Assembly: GCF_007992495.1 (NCBI RefSeq)
Contig: NZ_BKAJ01000037.1
Span: 1 to 64,000, forward strand
Direction of reading: 5' to 3'
Length of the DNA stretch: 64,000 bases
DNA from: Reyranella soli
GTDB lineage: Bacteria > Pseudomonadota > Alphaproteobacteria > Reyranellales > Reyranellaceae
Positions 53,063 to 62,073 of the stretch are shown here, in pieces. The notes under the pieces are model-generated. The model made no database searches. It was given only the letters and a program-made list of their open reading frames with translations, and was not told the origin of the DNA. Within the stretch, counting starts at the first letter, position 1. The number at the start of each line of letters is the position of its first letter. The position numbers were made by a program, and so were the translations under genes.

Positions 53063-53281
53063 TCATGCCGGCAGTAGGGTCACCATGACCCTCTGAACGC
53101 GGCCGGTCCGGGCATCGTGCGGCGCGACATCGAGGGCCGAGTTCACCAGCAGGCAGCCACGGCGATCGGGATCTTTGATCGAGCGATCGATGATCTCGGC
53201 CAGGACCTCGCAGCCGGGCTTCGGCGGTCCGGCGGGCGCCGAGCAATCGAATGCCTCGCTCGAGACCTGCGCCATGCGCAC
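53063..53281 (-). pseudogene. TetR-family regulator, internal/C-terminal relic
   Basis: The minus strand reads CEVLAEIIDRSIKDPDRRGC, then LLVNSALDVAPHDAR, the well-conserved ligand-domain stretch of TetR/AcrR regulators (GCLLxNSAxEVAPHD). The HTH-containing N-terminus and the end are missing. It lies divergently next to the dehydrogenase gene, which it may once have regulated. Confidence 0.6.
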
Positions 53282-53367
53282 GCGCTATCGAATCGGTAGG
53301 CATCCGGCATTTCAGTGACGCGCACGAGACGCGCAAGGTGCGATCACCGGATCACAGGAGATCGCAC

Positions 53368-54150
53368 ATGCTTCAAGGCAAGACTGCCATTGTTACGGGC
53401 TCTACGAGCGGCATCGGGCTCGGGATCGCCGAAGCCTTCGCGCGTTCGGGCGCCAACGTCGTGCTGAACGGCTTCGGCGAGGCCACCCAGATCGAGAGGA
53501 CGCGTTCGGAGCTTGCTCATCGCACCAACGCCAAGATCGTCTATTCGCCCGCCGACATGAGCAAGCCCAAGGCGATCGAGCACATGGTGCGCCAGACCGC
53601 CGACACGTTCGGCGCCGTCGACATCATGGTGAACAACGCGGGCATCCAGCACGTCGCGCCGATCGAGGAATTCCCCGACGAGAAGTGGGACGCCATCATG
53701 GCGATCAACCTCAGCTCGGCCTTTCATGCCACCAAGCTGGTGTTGCCCGGAATGCGCCAGCGTGGCTGGGGCCGCGTGATCAACGTCGCCTCGGCGCATG
53801 CCCTGGTCGCCTCGCCCTACAAGGCGGCCTATGTCGCGGCCAAGCATGGCGTGCTCGGCCTCACCAAGGTGACCGCCCTGGAGACCGCCGAGGACGGTAT
53901 TACCTGCAACGCCATCTGCCCGGGCTATGTGCGCACGCCGCTGGTCGAAAAGCAGATCGACGATCAGGCCAAGGCGCACGGCATCCCGCGCGACCAGGTG
54001 ATCAATGACGTCTTGCTGAAGAACCAACCCAACAAGCGCTTCGTCGAGGTCGCCGAGCTCGCCGCGCTCGCGCTGTTCCTGTGCTCGGACAACGGCGCCG
54101 CGGTGACAGGCGCGGCGCTGCCCATGGACGGCGGCTGGACGGCCCACTGA
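53368..54150 (+). CDS. bdhA: 3-hydroxybutyrate dehydrogenase (SDR family)
   Basis: 260 residues; AGGAG 8 bases before ATG 53368. Short-chain dehydrogenase: NAD site TGSTSGIGLGIAEAF, NNAG, catalytic Ser (NVASAHALV), YxxxK as YVAAK, PGYVRTPLV, and the 3-hydroxybutyrate dehydrogenase stretch LLKNQPNKRFVEV near the end, DGGWTAH C-terminus. Interconverts 3-hydroxybutyrate and acetoacetate in polyhydroxybutyrate or ketone-body use. A patatin fragment follows, a frequent partner gene in alphaproteobacteria. Confidence 0.93.
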   Translation: MLQGKTAIVTGSTSGIGLGIAEAFARSGANVVLNGFGEATQIERTRSELAHRTNAKIVYSPADMSKPKAIEHMVRQTADTFGAVDIMVNNAGIQHVAPIEEFPDEKWDAIMAINLSSAFHATKLVLPGMRQRGWGRVINVASAHALVASPYKAAYVAAKHGVLGLTKVTALETAEDGITCNAICPGYVRTPLVEKQIDDQAKAHGIPRDQVINDVLLKNQPNKRFVEVAELAALALFLCSDNGAAVTGAALPMDGGWTAH

Positions 54151-54199
54151 GGCGGCCATCGTACAGATCAAGCGCGTTAAACTCGGTCGGGTGCGATCA

Positions 54200-54533
54200 C
54201 GCGCCGACGACGGCGTCGGACATCATGAACCGCCTGAACGAGCTCAGCTTCAATTCATCGCTGATAGGCGAGATGCGGGTGATCGCTTGCGTCACCGACC
54301 TGATCGACGATGGAAAGCTCGATTCCAATCAGTACAAGCGCATCAACGTGCACTGGATCGAAGACGAGAAGCAGATGCGCGGGCTCGGCGTCCCGAGCAA
54401 GCTCAACGCCCGCTTGGACTTCCTGCTGCACCTGAAGGCGATCGGCCGCGAGGTAGCGGATCGCTGGATCGGCCACAATTTCGACGCGATCGGCCGGCGC
54501 TCGACGATCGACGTCAAGGAGATGTTCCTGTAA
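54200..54533 (+). pseudogene. C-terminal fragment of a DUF3734-type patatin
   Basis: About 105 codons from 54224: MNRLNELSFNSSLIGEMRVI, ACVTDLIDDGKLDSNQYKRI, SKLNARLDFLLHLKAIGREV, ADRWIGHNFDAIGRRSTID. This matches the C-terminal extension of patatin-like phospholipases that usually sit beside bdhA. The nucleophile, oxyanion loop and Asp-bearing core are all missing. A deletion between bdhA and this point probably removed them. Confidence 0.7.
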
Positions 54534-54631
54534 CGAATCGGGCGCTCGCCCCGAATTGACCACCGAGGGGATGATGCATCGATCGCCCGAAGGGCGTAGC
54601 GTCCCCCTAAGTCGGAGGTCGAAGCGACCAC

Positions 54632-57600
54632 ATGAACGTCCGTGGCTGGCTCGAAGGCCTGGGGTTGGGCCAATATGCCGACGCGTTCGACGCGAACCAT
54701 ATCGACGCCCCGCTGCTGCGCGACCTCAACGGAGATGATTTGCGGGAGCTGGGGGTTGCCTCACTCGGCCATCGCAAGCGTCTGCTCGATGCCATTGCCG
54801 GCTTGCGCGACGAGGGGCCGGCGCGGGCGCCCGAGGCCGAGCGCCGGCAGGTGGCCGTCCTGTTTGCCGACCTCTGCAGCTTCACCGAGTTGTCGAGCAC
54901 GCTCGGGGCGGAGGAGATGCGCCGCATCGTCGACCGGTTCCTTACCCGTGCCGACGAGCTGATCGTCGAGCACGGCGGCGCGGTCGATAAGCATATCGGC
55001 GACGCCACCATGGCCGTGTTCGGTGCGCCCGTGGCGCACGAGGACGATCCGTTGCGCGCCGTCGCAGCGGCGGAAGCCATCCAGCGCGCCATGCCGATGT
55101 TGTCAGCCGAACTCGGCCGGCCGGCGACGGCGCCGCTGCTCGGTCATATCGGCATCGCCCTGGGCGAGGTCGTGGCGGGCGAGATCGGCGGCGCCGTGCG
55201 GCGGGACTACACGGTGCTGGGTGATACGGTGAATCTCGCCTCCCGGCTGGTCGGCGAGGCCAAGCCGGGAGAGATCGTGCTGGATGATGCGACGTGGCGT
55301 GCCGTGTCCGGCCGAGTGCGCGGGACGGCGCTCGGCGAGCGCGTTCTGAAGGGCATCGGCAGGCCGCAGCTCCTCTGGCGCCTTGACGAGGTGCACGAGG
55401 GGGGCACGAGCGGCCGACTGCCCTTCGTCGGCCGTGAGATCGAGCTCGCCCAGATCTCCGCCATGCTGGCAGCGTCGCACCACGGATCGGTGTTGCACCT
55501 TCGCGGCGAGGCCGGCATCGGCAAGAGCCGGCTGCTGGCTGAGGCACTGTCGGAGGCCGTCCGCCGCGGCTTCGTCAGCATCCTCGTGCGGGTGCTCGAC
55601 TTCGGGGCGGGTCGCCGCCAGACGCCGCTGCGTGTCCTGGCCGAGGCCCTGCTCGCGGCCCGGCCCGGCTGGATCGAGGACGCCGCGGTGGAGGGCAGCC
55701 TGCGCGCCGCCCTGCACGATGTTCTGGAACTGGCCATGCCGCGGAACCTGGCCACGCCGTATACGGCGATGCAGGACGGAAAACGCTCTGCGCTGCGCAT
55801 CGAAGCCGTTGCCACCTTGGCTGCCGAGGTCAGCGAAACCATCCCGCTCGCGATCGGGGTCGAGGATCTTCATTGGGCCAACGATGCCGTGCGTGCCTTC
55901 GTGCGCGCGGCGGCGCGGCTGACCATCTCACGGCCGCTGGTGATGCTGACGACGTCGCGGCCAGAGGGTGATCCGCTGAATGCTGCGTTCCGCCGCGAGC
56001 TCGGCGGCGCGTCGCTGGTGGTGGTCGAGCTGGGGCCGCTTCGTGGCGACGCCATGCGGCGCCTGGCCCAGGCCGCGGCCAGCGTGGTCGACGAGGCCCA
56101 GGTCGACCGCTTCGTGGCACGGTCCGGTGGCAATCCGCTGTTCCTCGAGCAGCTGGCCCTGAGCGCCGCGCAGACCGAGGCGCCGGCACTGCCCGGGTCG
56201 ATTCGTGGCCTGGTCCAGGCGCGGCTCGACCGGCTCGGTCGAACAGACCGCGCCGCTTTGCAGGCGGCGTCCGTGCTGGGCCAGCGCTTCGTGCTGCCGG
56301 CGCTGCAGGCCCTGACCGACGAGCCCGCGTACGATCCGCGGCCGCTGATCGACGGCGGACTGCTGGTGCGTGAAGGCGCCATCCTGATGTTCGCCCACGC
56401 GCTGATCCAGGAAGCGACCTACGCCTCGCTGCTGTCGGAGACGGCCCGCCGCCTGCATCGTCGTGCGGCCGACTGGCTGGGCGATGGCGAGCCCGAGCTG
56501 CGCGCCCAGCATCTCGACCGTGGCGGTGATCCCGAGGCCCCCGGGGCCTACCGGGTCGCAGCCGAACGACTGCGCGAGGCGAGCCGGCTCGCCGCCGCGC
56601 TCGAGAATGCCGAGCGTGGCCTGGCACTTGCCCGCAGCGACGACGACACCGTCGCTCTGGCCCTGCTGGCCGGGCGGCTGCATCTCGATCTCGGCGCAGC
56701 GCGCCAGGCGCGGCCACGTTTCGAGACCGCCCTTGCCCGCGCGTCGGACGATGTCGGCCGCGGCGAGGCCGAGCTCGGCATCGCCGAGTCCCTGCGCATC
56801 ACCGACGACCTCGTCGGCGCGCGCGCCGCACTCGACCGGGCCCAGGCCACGGCGGAAGCGGCCGATCTGTCCGCGCTGGCATCGCGCTGCCATTATCTGC
56901 GTGGAAACCTCCTGTTCCCGCTGGGCCGCGTCGAGGAATGCATGGAGGAGCATCGTGCTGCGCTGTCGCTGGCCGAGCGCGTGCAGTCGCCGGCCCTGGT
57001 GGCGCGTGCGCTAGGAGGCCTCGCCGACGGCTTCTACGCCCAGGGACAGATGCGCTCGGCCGTCGAGGCGCTCGAACGCTGCATCACCGCGGCGCGCAGC
57101 GCAGGCGCCGCTTCGGTCGAAATCGCCAACCGGCCGATGGCGGCGATCGCCGAGTGCTACATGATGCGACTCGATGCGGTGCGCGACATGGCGGAGGTCG
57201 CGCGCGTGATGGCGCGCCAGGCGCACAACCCACGCGCCGAACTCATCGCGCTACACGGTCTGATGGTGGCCGCCATGGAATCAAACCGCCCGCAGGATGG
57301 GCTGCCGCATGTCGAGCGGGCGCGCGCCATCGTGGCCGAGCTGGGCGCGTGGCGCTTCGAGGCCGAGAACATAATCTTCGGCGCCGAGCTGCAGGCCCAG
57401 GCCGGCGAGGCGGCGCTGGCCGCGGCCATGGCGCGTGAGGCCCTGGCGCTCTGTCGCGAACATTCCATGGCCTACATGGGGCCTGCGACCTTCGGCATCG
57501 CCGCCAGGCTGATCGACGATCCGGGCGAACGGCAGGCGCTGCTCGACGAGGGCGACATGCTGCTGGCCGCGCCGACACTGGGTCACAACCATTTTTTCTT

Positions 57601-57859
57601 CCGTCGCTACGCCATCGACGCCGAGCTCGCCGCCGGTCGCGCCGAGGAGGCGCGGCGGCACGCCGTCGCCCTCGCGCGGTACGCCGAGCGGGAACCGACA
57701 CCGTTAACCGATCTGGTGGTGCGGCGGGGCGTGCTGCTGGCCGATGCCGCTGTCGGGAGATTGACACCCGAGGGACGCGCAGAACTCAGCGAGCGCGGTA
57801 GCGGCGCGCAGCGGCTGGGCTTCGCCAATCTGGCCGAAGCGATGCTGACCGCCGTCTAG
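54632..57859 (+). CDS. SAM domain-class III cyclase-AAA ATPase-TPR signalling protein
   Basis: 1075 residues. Residues ~3-62 are a SAM domain (VRGWLEGLGLGQYADAFDAN). Residues ~68-245 are an adenylate/guanylate cyclase domain with metal Asp FADLCSFTEL, KHIGDATMAVFG and LGDTVNLASRLVGEAKPGEI. Residues ~262-640 are an NTPase with Walker A GEAGIGKSRLL (~292) and EDLHWANDAV. The rest consists of TPR-like repeats. The purine-recognition Lys position has H-I-GDATM context, consistent with nucleotide cyclase activity. Cytoplasmic; it likely couples protein-sensing by TPRs to cAMP/cGMP. Transcribed alone. Confidence 0.93.
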   Translation: MNVRGWLEGLGLGQYADAFDANHIDAPLLRDLNGDDLRELGVASLGHRKRLLDAIAGLRDEGPARAPEAERRQVAVLFADLCSFTELSSTLGAEEMRRIVDRFLTRADELIVEHGGAVDKHIGDATMAVFGAPVAHEDDPLRAVAAAEAIQRAMPMLSAELGRPATAPLLGHIGIALGEVVAGEIGGAVRRDYTVLGDTVNLASRLVGEAKPGEIVLDDATWRAVSGRVRGTALGERVLKGIGRPQLLWRLDEVHEGGTSGRLPFVGREIELAQISAMLAASHHGSVLHLRGEAGIGKSRLLAEALSEAVRRGFVSILVRVLDFGAGRRQTPLRVLAEALLAARPGWIEDAAVEGSLRAALHDVLELAMPRNLATPYTAMQDGKRSALRIEAVATLAAEVSETIPLAIGVEDLHWANDAVRAFVRAAARLTISRPLVMLTTSRPEGDPLNAAFRRELGGASLVVVELGPLRGDAMRRLAQAAASVVDEAQVDRFVARSGGNPLFLEQLALSAAQTEAPALPGSIRGLVQARLDRLGRTDRAALQAASVLGQRFVLPALQALTDEPAYDPRPLIDGGLLVREGAILMFAHALIQEATYASLLSETARRLHRRAADWLGDGEPELRAQHLDRGGDPEAPGAYRVAAERLREASRLAAALENAERGLALARSDDDTVALALLAGRLHLDLGAARQARPRFETALARASDDVGRGEAELGIAESLRITDDLVGARAALDRAQATAEAADLSALASRCHYLRGNLLFPLGRVEECMEEHRAALSLAERVQSPALVARALGGLADGFYAQGQMRSAVEALERCITAARSAGAASVEIANRPMAAIAECYMMRLDAVRDMAEVARVMARQAHNPRAELIALHGLMVAAMESNRPQDGLPHVERARAIVAELGAWRFEAENIIFGAELQAQAGEAALAAAMAREALALCREHSMAYMGPATFGIAARLIDDPGERQALLDEGDMLLAAPTLGHNHFFFRRYAIDAELAAGRAEEARRHAVALARYAEREPTPLTDLVVRRGVLLADAAVGRLTPEGRAELSERGSGAQRLGFANLAEAMLTAV

Positions 57860-57860
57860 A

Positions 57861-57883
57861 TTAGGATCAAACCCCATAAAGTC
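57861..57883 (+). repeat. Dispersed repeat core, copy 5
   Basis: TTAGGATCAAACCCCATAAA plus GTC, starting 1 base after the cyclase stop codon. Confidence 0.7.
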
Positions 57884-57980
57884 GGTCGTCGAGCTGTTCA
57901 TCAAACAGTGACCCATAGCGGTCAAAGAGGTAGATGATCAAATCGTAACTGCCTGACGTGAGAGCGCCGAGGTGAAACTC

Positions 57981-58640
57981 ATGGTTTTCTGGATAGCGAG
58001 TCTGGTTGGATTGGCGATCGGCTATCTCTTCGGTTCTACGCCCACGGGCTATCTGGCGGGAAAACTGCTCAAGAGCATTGATATCCGAGAGCATGGCTCC
58101 AAATCCACCGGGGCAACAAACGTACTGCGAACGCTGGGAAAATAGCCTGCGTTGGTGGTGCTCCTGGTAGATGTACTGAAAGGTGTTGGGGCGATCGTCT
58201 TTGTCTGCTGGCTTTATCCTTGGTGCCTTACATTGTCGTCGGCCGCGCCACCGACAGCGCTTGAGCTGCAAACCTCGTTGCCTTGGGCTGTTTGCCTGGC
58301 CGGCCTTGGCGTGTTGTTAGGGCATAGCCGTTCCATTTGGTTGAATTTTACAGGTGGCAAATCCGCTGCGGCAGGATTAGGCGTGCTGCTGGCGATGTCT
58401 TGGCCAGTAGCTCTAGTTGCCGCGACAGTTTTTGGCGTCGTGCTGGCTGTCTTTCGGATTGTTTCCCTTAGTTCGATGATAGCGGCGTTGACTGCGATCG
58501 CCCTTATCTGCGCCTTGGAGCAACCGTTGCCCTATCGGTTGCTGGTGATTGCAGGCAGCGCTTACGTGATTGTGCGCCATCGAGCCAACATTAGGCGGCT
58601 ACTGGCCGGAACAGAGCCACGCCTGGGGCAAGTAGCCTAG
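57981..58640 (+). pseudogene. plsY: plsY-like glycerol-3-phosphate acyltransferase with one nonsense codon
   Basis: A single frame reads through the whole PlsY family with one in-frame TAG at 58143-58145 (RTLGK-stop-PALVVLLVDVLKG, where the family has Gly). Motifs: [29 protein letters not shown] (motif 1), GHSRSIWLNFTGGKSAAAGL (motif 2, normally GGKGVAT) and VRHRANIRRLLAGTE (motif 3). About 219 codons overall, the normal length. Single-base inactivation suggests recent loss, unless it is a sequencing error. It would acylate glycerol-3-phosphate in the membrane. Confidence 0.82.
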
Positions 58641-58689
58641 ACTCGTCGTCAGCGATGCTGGACCGGCCGGGATCAGACGCGCGGCGGAT

Positions 58690-58712
58690 AACTTTATGGG
58701 TTTGGACTCTAG
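58690..58712 (-). repeat. Dispersed repeat core, copy 6
   Basis: Plus strand AACTTTATGGGTTTGGACTC then TAG; minus-strand core just below the DUF2798 stop. Confidence 0.65.
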
Positions 58713-58723
58713 GCTCCGCCGAG

Positions 58724-58954
58724 CTACTCGCGCGTCAGCTGGTTGACGAGCGCCCGGATGAAGGGGGCCGCCAGGAACACCACCGGCAACATCGTCAGCC
58801 ACGAGATCAGCCAAGAGGCGAGCCAGTGTTCAATGAACCTGGCCGCACCCGAAGGTGGATAGCTCGCGATCCCGGCTGCAACCAGACACGTCAGACCGGA
58901 CTGGATGACACCGAAGACAAAATGACCGTGACGGCGTGGAATGCGAAGGTTCAC
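58724..58954 (-). CDS. DUF2798 small membrane protein
   Basis: 76 residues from GTG 58954 (AAGG upstream). RIPRRHGHFVFGVIQSGLTC opens the typical DUF2798 pattern, followed by HWLASWLISWLTMLPVVFLA and PFIRALVNQLT; two transmembrane helices. Function unknown. It follows bufC by 43 bases in the same direction and may be cotranscribed. Confidence 0.85.
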   Translation of the reverse strand: MNLRIPRRHGHFVFGVIQSGLTCLVAAGIASYPPSGAARFIEHWLASWLISWLTMLPVVFLAAPFIRALVNQLTRE

Positions 58955-58997
58955 AGCACCTTCATGCAACGCAAAGGCCGTGCCAGCGCCGCGACGG

Positions 58998-59771
58998 TCA
59001 TGCCGGCGTGCCGGCGATAAGCAAGCGGAGCCGGAGCATCCGGCCGAATGTCGTAGCAAGATCAAAACTCTCCGCCATTCGGGAGGCGTGTTGCGCCGCG
59101 GCCGCCAAGTGATCGCCACGGGAAAGGCCCTCAACGAAAGCTGCTTCGTCCGGGGTGAGCACGGCAAACGCAGCGTCCTCGGAGCGTCGGAAAACCACGA
59201 GGCAAGCCGGACCTGCCGCAAGATCGACCTTGTCGACCGACGTTCCGGGTTGCGAAGCCTGCCAGATCAGATCGAGCGGAAAGGCCGATTCGATCAACGA
59301 CGAGCCCGCCGGCAACCGGACCGACAACTTCGGAAGGGAATCCTTCGGCCAAGCGACCAGATCTGTGGCGGAGAGCCGAGGCTCCAACGGGGCATGAAAG
59401 GCGACATTCAACGCCCAGTCGAGTCGCGCGACGTCTGCCAAGTGGGGCAAGCCGTGATCAGCTTCATGCTCAGCAACGAATGGGCAAAAGCCGTCGCCAT
59501 AGCGGCTTAGCACCGGATCGGCAGGAGGCGCGCCGGCAACGAAACCCAGTACAAAGCGATGGAAGCACTTCGCTCCGACCAGGGCACATACCGTCGGGAA
59601 CGTCGACGCCAAGGCAGCCTCAAGGCTAAGTTGAAAGTGCCGGCGATGAATCTGCAGCCGTCGCCGCGCAGCAAAATGACCGCCGACCATGGCCGCGACG
59701 AGGGCGGGTTGGTCGTGCCCAGCGAGATGGGCTGCGAAGGCGACCTGAATCTCACGCAGCGAGGGCTGCAT
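58998..59771 (-). CDS. bufC: DUF2063 protein (bufferin-system partner BufC-like)
   Basis: 257 residues. N-terminal LREIQVAFAAHLAG and RRLQIHRRHFQLSLEAALAS, TFPTVCALVGAKCFHRFVLG, followed by ADPVLSRYGDGFCPFVAEHE and LPHLADVARLDWALNVAFHA, the DUF2063 pattern. These proteins form complexes with DUF692 enzymes and present the peptide substrate. Overlaps the bufB stop by 20 bases. Looks intact although its partner gene is frameshifted. Confidence 0.88.
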   Translation of the reverse strand: MQPSLREIQVAFAAHLAGHDQPALVAAMVGGHFAARRRLQIHRRHFQLSLEAALASTFPTVCALVGAKCFHRFVLGFVAGAPPADPVLSRYGDGFCPFVAEHEADHGLPHLADVARLDWALNVAFHAPLEPRLSATDLVAWPKDSLPKLSVRLPAGSSLIESAFPLDLIWQASQPGTSVDKVDLAAGPACLVVFRRSEDAAFAVLTPDEAAFVEGLSRGDHLAAAAQHASRMAESFDLATTFGRMLRLRLLIAGTPA

Positions 59772-60575
59772 GGCTCATCTCCGCTCTCGCAAGCGCACGG
59801 CGAGCGCGCTCTGCTTCGCCGAGCAACACGTTTAGTGGTGGAATATCAGTGTCCCATTCGATCAATGTCGGACGCGCGCCAAATCGGCTCAGGACATCAT
59901 CGAACAGCAACCACACGGCCTCGCTAACGCGGCTTCCGTGATCATCGATGAAGACCACTTCGCCGTCGGCTTCATTGAGTGCATGACCGGCAAGGTGATA
60001 TTCCACAATCGCCTCCTCCGGCAGCTCATTCAGCCACTCAGCCGGGTCCAAGCCGATATTGTGCGCAGAGACGACGATATTGTTGATGTCGACGAGCAGG
60101 CTACATCCGCTACGGCGCACAAGTTCGTCGAGAAACTCGGCTTCCGTCAAAGTAGAGGTGTTGAACTCAAGATACCTCGAGGGGTTCTCGATAGCGACCT
60201 GCCGCCTCAGGCGATCCTGCATGCGCCCTACATTGCGAGCGACTACGTCCAGAGCCTCCTCGGTATAGGGAAGTGGAAGTAGGTCGTTGAAGTAGGCATT
60301 TCCGAGTCTGCTCCACGACAGGTGCTCCGAGACCAGTCCAGGCTGCAGTTCATCGACAAGTCCAGCGACACGCTCAAGATGCTCTTCGTCGATTGCGGCG
60401 GAACCGAGTGAAAGTCCCACCGCGTGCACAGAAAACTCGTGATGGCACTGCAATCGACGCACGTTGTAGAGCGACGGTGACGGACGCAGAAAATTTTCCG
60501 CATGCACTTCCAAAAAATACTGAGGAACCGGTGTTTCGAGTAGTTCAGCGAAGTGCTACCTACGTCGGCTGGCAT
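59752..60575 (-). pseudogene. bufB: DUF692/MNIO enzyme (BufB-like) with frameshifted 5' end
   Basis: The intact frame from 60513 gives 253 residues with the MNIO metal-site regions: LEVHAENFL, VHAVGLSLGS, SEHLSW, IENPSRY, LVDINNIVVSAHN, YHLAGH and IEWDTDIPPL. Upstream, an ATG at 60575 with GGAGGG encodes MPADVG in another frame, and AELLETPVPQYF continues into the main frame; about 20 bases between them appear deleted, with a stop in the main frame. In bufferin systems this enzyme modifies cysteines of BufA. Without a good start in the main frame (only TTG 60513) it is probably inactive. Confidence 0.8.
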
Positions 60576-60727
60576 GTCCAAGGCCCTCCTTCGCGCTGGT
60601 TTACACTCAGACGGATGAAAGTGCATGACCATGGATCGCATCAGTTCGATGCAAGCCGGCTATTGAGTTGCATCGACAATATCCTTGATACTTCTTCGGC
60701 TCACTGCGTAGCACGCAGGCGTGCAGA

Positions 60728-61810
60728 TCAGCCGATTAGGCGATAAACACGCGCGCTTCCCTCGACGCCCCGAAGGGGTGCATCGAATTCGACAATATCG
60801 CGAGTCGCTAGCAATTCGCGTACGCCGGGGGCGGTATAGAGCGCCTCTGTCAGGCAGATCTCACCGGCATCAGCAAACGACTGCACACGAGCGGCGATGT
60901 TCACGGTCTGGCCGAAGTAGTCGATGTTCTCGTTTAGCGTCACCGCAATGGATGGTCCGCAATGCGCCCCTATCTTGAGAATGATGGCTGGACCGCCATG
61001 CTCGCGGTTGAAGCGGCCGATCTCTTGCAGGGTATCGATCGCCGCGGCGATTGCATCGGCAGGTCGCGAGAAGGCGGCCATCACGGCGTCGCCGATCGTC
61101 TTGACGATCGCACCGGCATGTCTATGAGCGACGGCGTCAAGTAAGGCGAAGTGCTGGCGGACCAGAGCATAGGCGTTAAGATCACCCAGACGCTCATACA
61201 GCGCCGTGGAGCCTTTGAGGTCCGTGAACAGAAAGGTCACTTGCCTCACCCCGAGGCCCTCCTCCTCGTCCACCCGTTCCGAACGGAACAGTCTCCGGAA
61301 GGTTTGCCTTGTAAGCAGCATTCCCCCTGACAGATAGGGCTCGAACTCCAACGCTGGCTTGACAGGCATCGCCACAATCTCGGGCGGCCAGTTTGTCAGC
61401 AACAGCGAGCCCCGCCGTGGGCCGGTATTGGTGATCTCGAAGATCACTGCTCCCGGGGTGATGGTTGCGATGGCAGGCGTGAAACGCTGGCCATCATAGT
61501 TGATCCGAACCCGCGCCGGCTTAGAAGCAGGAGAGCCTTGGACTGGAAGCATGAACCCGGCCTGGGTCTGGACATTGACGCCGGAAATGGCGCCAGGCCC
61601 AAGCTCGGCTTGCACGGTCGTTGTCGTCCCGGGCGGCAGGTATGTAGTTCCCCGGACCAAGCCGCGCAGGAAATCAACGAACCTGGTCTCTCCGCCAGGT
61701 AGGCGACCTGTGCTGGAGAACTTCAGCTTCCAGTGTAGATCCTCGACTGACAGGCTGTCGGCGTCATGCAGCGACAGGCGGCGCACTAACGGCGATACAG
61801 CGAAGGACAC
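60728..61810 (-). CDS. DUF5939-type adenylate/guanylate cyclase, probably 5'-truncated
   Basis: 360 residues from GTG 61810. Residues ~1-165 are the C-terminal part of the DUF5939 region (LSPLVRRLSLHDADSLSVED-like opening, WKLKFSSTGRLPGGETRFVD). Residues ~185-350 are the class III cyclase: FLFTDLKGSTALYERLGD (metal Asp), KTIGDAVMAAFSRP, FGQTVNIAARVQSFADAGEI. Known relatives have about 150 more N-terminal residues. Directly upstream in another frame is MSREEAARYVGVG, the start of an AlpA-like DNA-binding gene, so two gene ends are joined here. Catalytic part intact. Confidence 0.85.
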   Translation of the reverse strand: MSFAVSPLVRRLSLHDADSLSVEDLHWKLKFSSTGRLPGGETRFVDFLRGLVRGTTYLPPGTTTTVQAELGPGAISGVNVQTQAGFMLPVQGSPASKPARVRINYDGQRFTPAIATITPGAVIFEITNTGPRRGSLLLTNWPPEIVAMPVKPALEFEPYLSGGMLLTRQTFRRLFRSERVDEEEGLGVRQVTFLFTDLKGSTALYERLGDLNAYALVRQHFALLDAVAHRHAGAIVKTIGDAVMAAFSRPADAIAAAIDTLQEIGRFNREHGGPAIILKIGAHCGPSIAVTLNENIDYFGQTVNIAARVQSFADAGEICLTEALYTAPGVRELLATRDIVEFDAPLRGVEGSARVYRLIG

Positions 61811-61847
61811 CGACGCCGACGTACCGGGCAGCTTCCTCGCGGGACAT
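61806..61847 (-). pseudogene. N-terminal stub of an AlpA-like DNA-binding gene
   Basis: ATG 61847 opens MSREEAARYVGVG, the conserved start of short AlpA/excisionase-like proteins. Homology ends after ~13 residues where cyclase sequence begins in another frame. A deletion junction is inferred. Confidence 0.4.
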
Positions 61848-61973
61848 CCCCCGAGGCGGGTAAGCGGTCGAGTCCGGCTTCATTCTCTTACCGACCTAGA
61901 ATCTGGCGTCGCAGATCCGGCAGAGGTTTTCCTTTGGGCCACGGCGTAGGCACCATCGGCAGTTCGTCGTCTA

Positions 61974-62073
61974 CTAGGGTCAAAACTCAATAATGCGTGG
62001 TCGTCCACTTCCGCTTTCGGGCCGACTCCCGACTTTGCTCACGCGAAACACTTCGTCAGAGTTTGACCCTTAG
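61974..62073. repeat. Dispersed repeat copies 7 and 8, inverted pair
   Basis: CTAGGGTCAAAACTCAATAA at 61974 faces AGAGTTTGACCCTTAG at 62058-62073, so two core-like ends bracket ~65 bases that include TCCACTTCCGCTTTCGGGCC. This is the only paired arrangement seen and looks like a small mobile-element skeleton. Confidence 0.6.

Noticed and set aside
53004..53336. 110-codon minus-strand frame upstream of bdhA
   Set aside because: The TetR-like relic lies in a different frame of the same strand; this frame is its shadow.
55830..56953. Long minus-strand frames over the SAM-cyclase gene
   Set aside because: Several overlapping shadows of a verified 1075-residue gene; Arg-rich and motif-free.
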